Assembly (NCBI RefSeq): GCF_014750685.1
Contig: NZ_JAAXGE010000002.1
Span: forward strand, 62,001 to 126,000
Direction of reading: 5' to 3'
Source: Bacteroides sp. GM023
GTDB lineage: Bacteria > Bacteroidota > Bacteroidia > Bacteroidales > Bacteroidaceae
DNA length: 64,000 bases
Part shown: positions 59,559 to 64,000 of the stretch, one piece after another
Layout: each line of letters begins with the position of its first letter
How positions within the stretch are numbered: position 1 is the first letter of the stretch
Program-made: the position numbers and the translations under genes
The notes under the pieces: model-generated
The model's input: only the letters and a program-made list of their open reading frames with translations
What the model was told of the DNA's origin: nothing
Database searches by the model: none

Positions 59559-61130
59559 TTAGTAACCGGTATTTTGTCTTAAATCAAGATTAGATGTCAG
59601 TTCTGTTGAAGGAAGAGGGTAAAGATTGTACTTACTATCAATATTAGCCACCCCACTGAACACTCCATTTTTCCAGGGCCATTTATAATTCCTCGTAAAC
59701 CTGTCAAAGCGAATCAGGTCTGTACGTCGATGGCCTTCCCAATACAACTCACGTGCACGTTCTTCCAAAACGAAGTCCAATGTCAGTTCTATATCCGAAA
59801 TGGGTGAAATACCTGCACGTTCGCGAAGTTCTTTAATATATAGCAAAGCTTGCGCTTTAGTACCACCTTGTCCACCGCGGAGTACCGCTTCCGCATACAT
59901 CAAATAAGCATCAGCCAAACGGAAGAAAGGAAAATCAGTATCGGCATGTGCACTATTTGATCCTGCCGTACCATCACTCTTCAAATTCGAATATTTAATC
60001 ACCGACCATCCTTTAGTGAAATCATACCAAACGGAAGTCTCCAAAGTTCTGTCCTGTTTCCAAAACATGGCACGTTTATCACCTTCCTCAAACATTGTCG
60101 ATAAAGACTCCTTCGCTCTGATATTCGACCAAGCTTGGGAGAATCCCAAATTTGTCAGCGGATTCATATCCGATTTGCATGCAGCTGCGATCAAATAGGT
60201 GGTCCCGCCAAAAGTTGTAGCCCTGCGACCATCATAAACCAATGGAAATATTATCTCCGGTGATTTCTCATTATCCGCACAGAACATATTCTTATAAACA
60301 GGATCAATAGTAAATCCCGCTCCCAGTATCTTCTTCAAATAAACCAAACAGTCATCATATCTTTTTTCGCTGATATATACTTCGGCATTCAGATACATTT
60401 TAGCCAAAAGCATCCAAACCGTAGGCTCATTCACCATACCATAATGTTCCTTATCAGCCAGTGGTAATTTCCCTTCCACACTCTTTAATTCGGACTCGAT
60501 CCAAGCGAAGAAGAACTCTCTTCCTCTTTGTTCTATTTGCCTAGAACCTACTGCCACGCTTTCGTCAATAAAAGGAACATTAGCATAAAGATCCATCAAG
60601 AAATAATAATTCATAGCACGTAACACCGTAGCTTCCGCCCTAAATCCATCAATTTTTGCCCTCAACCCGTCGTTCACACCCCGATGTTCTAACTTCTCTT
60701 CTGTCGTTTCACGCAAATACTCGTTGGCATAAGCTATATTCATATAAATACGCGTATAATTCAATGCAACAAAATTGTTATTCGAATTCCATTGACAGAA
60801 TTGCAATCCTCTCATCGTTTCGTTATCTTCCGCACAAATGACCTCATCCGTACCCAACTGCTGCAGATTCCAGTAAGACCGCAGAAAAGTAGCTTCTCCC
60901 TGATCATTGGCAGAAATATCAGGAAGCCCAAACGGGCCTTCGTTTCCCGAAAGAGTCAATCCCGCATATATCTTCGCTAAAAATTGTTCATAAGCATCTG
61001 GATCTTCCCAAGCTTTCTCAGGAAGTAATTTGTCATCCGTCAGAGGTACTGTATCCAAATCTCCCAAACAGGAAGAAAAGATTATAGGCAAACAGATAGA
61101 TAATAATAACAAGTTATATAATTGCTTCAT
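59559..61130 (-). CDS. SusD-like outer-membrane lipoprotein (PUL2)
   Basis: A 523-residue SusD/RagB lipoprotein (lipobox IIFSSC, Cys21). Family segments include FRAEATVLRAMNYYFLMDLY, RLADAYLMYAEAVLRGGQGG and VLEERARELYWEGHRRTDLI. It follows its SusC partner by 12 bp and is joined to the SusE-like gene. It captures oligosaccharides for import. Confidence 0.95.
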   Translation of the reverse strand: MKQLYNLLLLSICLPIIFSSCLGDLDTVPLTDDKLLPEKAWEDPDAYEQFLAKIYAGLTLSGNEGPFGLPDISANDQGEATFLRSYWNLQQLGTDEVICAEDNETMRGLQFCQWNSNNNFVALNYTRIYMNIAYANEYLRETTEEKLEHRGVNDGLRAKIDGFRAEATVLRAMNYYFLMDLYANVPFIDESVAVGSRQIEQRGREFFFAWIESELKSVEGKLPLADKEHYGMVNEPTVWMLLAKMYLNAEVYISEKRYDDCLVYLKKILGAGFTIDPVYKNMFCADNEKSPEIIFPLVYDGRRATTFGGTTYLIAAACKSDMNPLTNLGFSQAWSNIRAKESLSTMFEEGDKRAMFWKQDRTLETSVWYDFTKGWSVIKYSNLKSDGTAGSNSAHADTDFPFFRLADAYLMYAEAVLRGGQGGTKAQALLYIKELRERAGISPISDIELTLDFVLEERARELYWEGHRRTDLIRFDRFTRNYKWPWKNGVFSGVANIDSKYNLYPLPSTELTSNLDLRQNTGY

Positions 61131-61142
61131 AATTCTATGTTT

Positions 61143-64000
61143 TTAAAAATTAAGATTCACACCAAGTAAGAATGTCATAGGACGAGGATACAAAGTTCCG
61201 TCATATCCACCAAACACTTCAGGATCGACTCCTTTATATTTAGTAAATACAAAGGGGTTCTGCACACTTCCGTAGATTCTTCCGTTGAACGGGATTCGCT
61301 TTGAATTTTTAAACGACCATCCCAGTACGATATTGTCAATACGGAAAAAAGATGCATTCTGCACATAGTAGTCAGATAGAGGTTGTGCTATCTGAAAGTT
61401 CGTATCAAAGGCACTTGTCACTCGATTAGACAAGGATTCACTGGCATAAATAGTGGTAGGACTTAATCCGGCATGATTGGCAGCAATTGCATTATAATTG
61501 TAAGTTCCGAAACTTCCATGCCCTGCAATAGACAAATCCCAAGCCTTCCAGTTCAACCGAGTATTCAATCCGAGAGTGAAATCCGGTGCAGATTTCTTAT
61601 ACGGACGTAAATCCTGTTCATTAATCTGTCCGTCATTATTCTGATCTTTATAAAGCCCCTCTATCGGCTTGCCCTTATCATCATAAATCTGCTCATAAAC
61701 GTAATACATATTAGCTGCATGTCCCACCATATGCACAGTCATACCATTCACACTTTTCGTATCCTTATCATCTCCAACACTTAATCTGGTAATCTTATTT
61801 TTATTATAGGCTACATTGCCTCCTACTTCCCAAGTGAAATTTCGACTGACAATGGGACGTCCATTGATCGCAAACTCGAATCCCGTATTTTCAAGATTAC
61901 CGATATTAGCTGCAACATATTCTTTAAAGTTCGTTCCGGCGGTTGTTTTGGTCTCCGCATTTATCAAGTCTTTAGTCTTACGGCGATAAACATCAATCGT
62001 CCCGTCAATCCGGTTATTAAATAAACTATAATCCACACCCACATTATAAGTAATTGTAGATTCCCATTTCAAATCAGGATTGAACGCTTCCGGACGTAAC
62101 AGTGATACCCATACAGGTACCCCATTATTGTATCCACGCAGGTAATTGGCCTGATCTCCCACTGTATGCAGATAAGTAGCCATATAAGGATAATCCCCCT
62201 GATTAATATCCTGTTGTCCGGTAACTCCCCAACCTAAACGTAGCTTCAGGTTATTAATAAATCCTAAGTCTTTGATAAAACTTTCTTCCGATATTCTCCA
62301 TGCCAAAGCGACCGAAGGAAACAATGCCCAACGATTATCCTTATGAAAACGGGATGAACCGTCATTACGTAACGTAAAGGTCATCAGGTAACGATCTTTC
62401 ACATTATAATTGAGACGTCCAAAGAAAGAAACGATGTAGTGCTCCGTTTCATAATTGCTTTGAGTTACAAGCAGCGGATCACCGTATGCGTCAAACTTCG
62501 TAATGCGATGGCCTATTCCATCACCTGCACGCCAGTAATGCTGCCAGGAATAGCCGCCCATCAAATCAAAATTGCTATCCAGGAAATTAAAGTCTTTCGT
62601 ATATTGAGCATAGAAGTCGAATGAGGAATTACGAATTTCCTGGTTCCAGCTCGAATCATAACCTCCATACATATAATCAGACGGAGCAAATTCTGAAATA
62701 TACTTAATACCTTCTCCTTTCGAATAATCCATACCTACATTCATGTTCAGTCGCAAATCAGGAAAGAAATGCAATTTATAGTCAATCTGAGCATTTCCGA
62801 TAAAGTTACGTACCTTCGATTTGTCCTGCGTCATTTCCAACATTGACAGTGGATTCTTGGTTGCCACCTGGATAACATTTCCATCATCACCTCTCCATGT
62901 AAAATATCCGCCATAGGGACTATCCTTATCATAAACAGATTGGGAAGGATCCATTACAATCGCTGCTCCAATAGCTCCCCAATCGGCAAAGCGGTTCTTT
63001 ACATACATACCACGTCCGTTAAGATTGATTTTCAGATGATCATCAAATAAAGAAGGAGTAATAGAAAAACTTCCTGTATAACGTTCCGTCTTGGACGTTT
63101 TCAAGATACCATCTATGTTGGTATATCCAAAAGAGATACGATAAGGCATCAGCTTTCCTACAGTTCCATATACACTCAGATTATGCTCTGTATTCAATGT
63201 AGTGCGAAATATCTCATCTTGCCAATCAGTATTTACCAATCCCTGTTTCTTCGCCATTTGCTCATAGATACTCAAATCTGAATACGTATCTTTGAGAAAT
63301 ACACGGAACTCATCTCCCGTCATTACATCGATTTTCTTTTTGGGAGTACCTATGGATACATTCCCGTCATAGGTGATTTTCACTTTTCCTTCTGACCCTT
63401 TTTTAGTAGTAATCAGGATAACACCGTTTGAAGCACGTGAACCATAAATAGCCGTCGCAGAAGCATCCTTCAAAATAGTGAAAGATTCAATATCAGTTGG
63501 ATTAATTGTGCTTAATATATTTCCGGCACCATTTAACCCCTGATTATCAATAAACACACCATCCACTACGATCAAGGGATCATTACTGGCCGTAAGGGAC
63601 GAACCACCTCTGATTCGGATAAAAGAAGCACCATTAGGAGATCCTCCTTCACTGGTGATAGCCACTCCTGCTACCTTACCAACCAGCAAATCCTGTGTAT
63701 TGGGAGCGAATCCTCTGATTTTGTCATCTGCCTTAAGACTCGTTAAAGCCCCGGTAGCATCTCCCTTTCGTACCTGACCATAACCGATAACTACCACTTC
63801 ATCCAGCAACTTATTATCTTCTGTCAGAGTCACTATTAAAGTGGGCTGTCCCTTGTAAACAACTTCTTTAGTGGTATAAGTGATATAAGAAAATACGATG
63901 GTGGCACCAGTTTTGACATTAGATAGTATAAAACGCCCATTCGTATCCGTTACCACTCCATTAGTAGTACCCTTTACAGACACATTTGCTCCGATGACAG
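61143..64000 (-). CDS. SusC-like TonB-dependent transporter (PUL2), 5' end cut by window edge
   Basis: About 952 residues are visible; the frame is open through base 64000, and the GTG at 63983 is internal. The visible part starts in the carboxypeptidase-regulatory-like domain (VIGANVSVKGTTNGVVTD), then plug (LIVVDGVFIDNQGLN, SRASNGVILITTKKGSEG) and barrel ending TFLLGVNLNF. It is the importer of PUL2 with the SusD at 59559. Signal peptide, start codon and promoter lie beyond the right edge. Confidence 0.95.
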   Translation of the reverse strand, partial: VIGANVSVKGTTNGVVTDTNGRFILSNVKTGATIVFSYITYTTKEVVYKGQPTLIVTLTEDNKLLDEVVVIGYGQVRKGDATGALTSLKADDKIRGFAPNTQDLLVGKVAGVAITSEGGSPNGASFIRIRGGSSLTASNDPLIVVDGVFIDNQGLNGAGNILSTINPTDIESFTILKDASATAIYGSRASNGVILITTKKGSEGKVKITYDGNVSIGTPKKKIDVMTGDEFRVFLKDTYSDLSIYEQMAKKQGLVNTDWQDEIFRTTLNTEHNLSVYGTVGKLMPYRISFGYTNIDGILKTSKTERYTGSFSITPSLFDDHLKINLNGRGMYVKNRFADWGAIGAAIVMDPSQSVYDKDSPYGGYFTWRGDDGNVIQVATKNPLSMLEMTQDKSKVRNFIGNAQIDYKLHFFPDLRLNMNVGMDYSKGEGIKYISEFAPSDYMYGGYDSSWNQEIRNSSFDFYAQYTKDFNFLDSNFDLMGGYSWQHYWRAGDGIGHRITKFDAYGDPLLVTQSNYETEHYIVSFFGRLNYNVKDRYLMTFTLRNDGSSRFHKDNRWALFPSVALAWRISEESFIKDLGFINNLKLRLGWGVTGQQDINQGDYPYMATYLHTVGDQANYLRGYNNGVPVWVSLLRPEAFNPDLKWESTITYNVGVDYSLFNNRIDGTIDVYRRKTKDLINAETKTTAGTNFKEYVAANIGNLENTGFEFAINGRPIVSRNFTWEVGGNVAYNKNKITRLSVGDDKDTKSVNGMTVHMVGHAANMYYVYEQIYDDKGKPIEGLYKDQNNDGQINEQDLRPYKKSAPDFTLGLNTRLNWKAWDLSIAGHGSFGTYNYNAIAANHAGLSPTTIYASESLSNRVTSAFDTNFQIAQPLSDYYVQNASFFRIDNIVLGWSFKNSKRIPFNGRIYGSVQNPFVFTKYKGVDPEVFGGYDGTLYPRPMTFLLGVNLNF

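Noticed and set aside
1..64000. CRISPR arrays and insertion sequences
   Set aside because: No regularly spaced identical repeats with unique spacers and no transposase-like proteins were seen in any frame.

Overview
The window reads as a chromosome segment of a gut Bacteroides (Bacteroidales). The evidence is SusC/SusD pairs, a hybrid two-component regulator, Bacteroidetes-type promoters (TTTG, about 20 bp, TAnnTTTG), AT-rich DNA and FKBP/ECF-sigma housekeeping genes typical of the genus. No integrase, transposase, rRNA or CRISPR array was seen.

Region A (1-10851, all minus strand) is the most unusual part. It is a secreted-peptide operon starting at a near-perfect promoter (10820-10851). 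In transcription order it holds a GT10 fucosyltransferase, a membrane protein fusing a dead C39-like domain to VKOR and thioredoxin domains, and then three alternating pairs of a double-glycine-leader precursor peptide and a TlpA-like thioredoxin. A LanC-like protein without zinc ligands, a GT4 glycosyltransferase and a C39 peptidase/ABC exporter (cut by the left edge) follow. The three precursors share an almost identical 26-residue leader and a Gly-rich linker, but have different Cys-rich cores with 4, 6 and 6 cysteines. Exporter plus disulfide machinery plus glycosyltransferases resembles a glycocin locus, so I infer disulfide-bonded and possibly glycosylated exported peptides. A 136-bp stub of the VKOR-Trx gene with two internal stops shows that the cassette was duplicated.

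Region B (10974-14007) holds a GT2 glycosyltransferase, a DUF2264 protein and a small HTH regulator. A 529-bp gap between the last two contains three direct repeats at exactly 22-bp spacing and a 17-bp inverted repeat.

Region C (14070-42054, minus strand) is a polysaccharide utilisation locus (PUL1): M60-like metallopeptidase, GH29, GH2, two SusC/SusD pairs, a CBM32-like lipoprotein, a GH31 with dockerin- and cohesin-like modules, and a GH105/heparinase-II-III-like fusion. Its hybrid two-component regulator lies upstream and is split by a one-base frameshift. A candidate promoter with two upstream 22-bp-spaced repeats precedes the M60 gene. The gene set fits a host mucin-type or O-glycosylated protein substrate (inference).

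Region D (42055-50000) is ordinary chromosome: a methyltransferase, an AraC-type regulator and a small protein, a sirtuin, two FKBP isomerases, an Lrp-type regulator, a DUF4491 protein, a tRNA with CAU anticodon, a HAD phosphatase, an ECF sigma factor, and a candidate small RNA or attenuator.

Region E (50191-64000, minus strand) is a second PUL (PUL2), cut at the right edge: SusC, SusD, two SusE/F-like lipoproteins, GH13, a GH28-like beta-helix protein, a sialate-O-acetylesterase-like SGNH enzyme and GH92.
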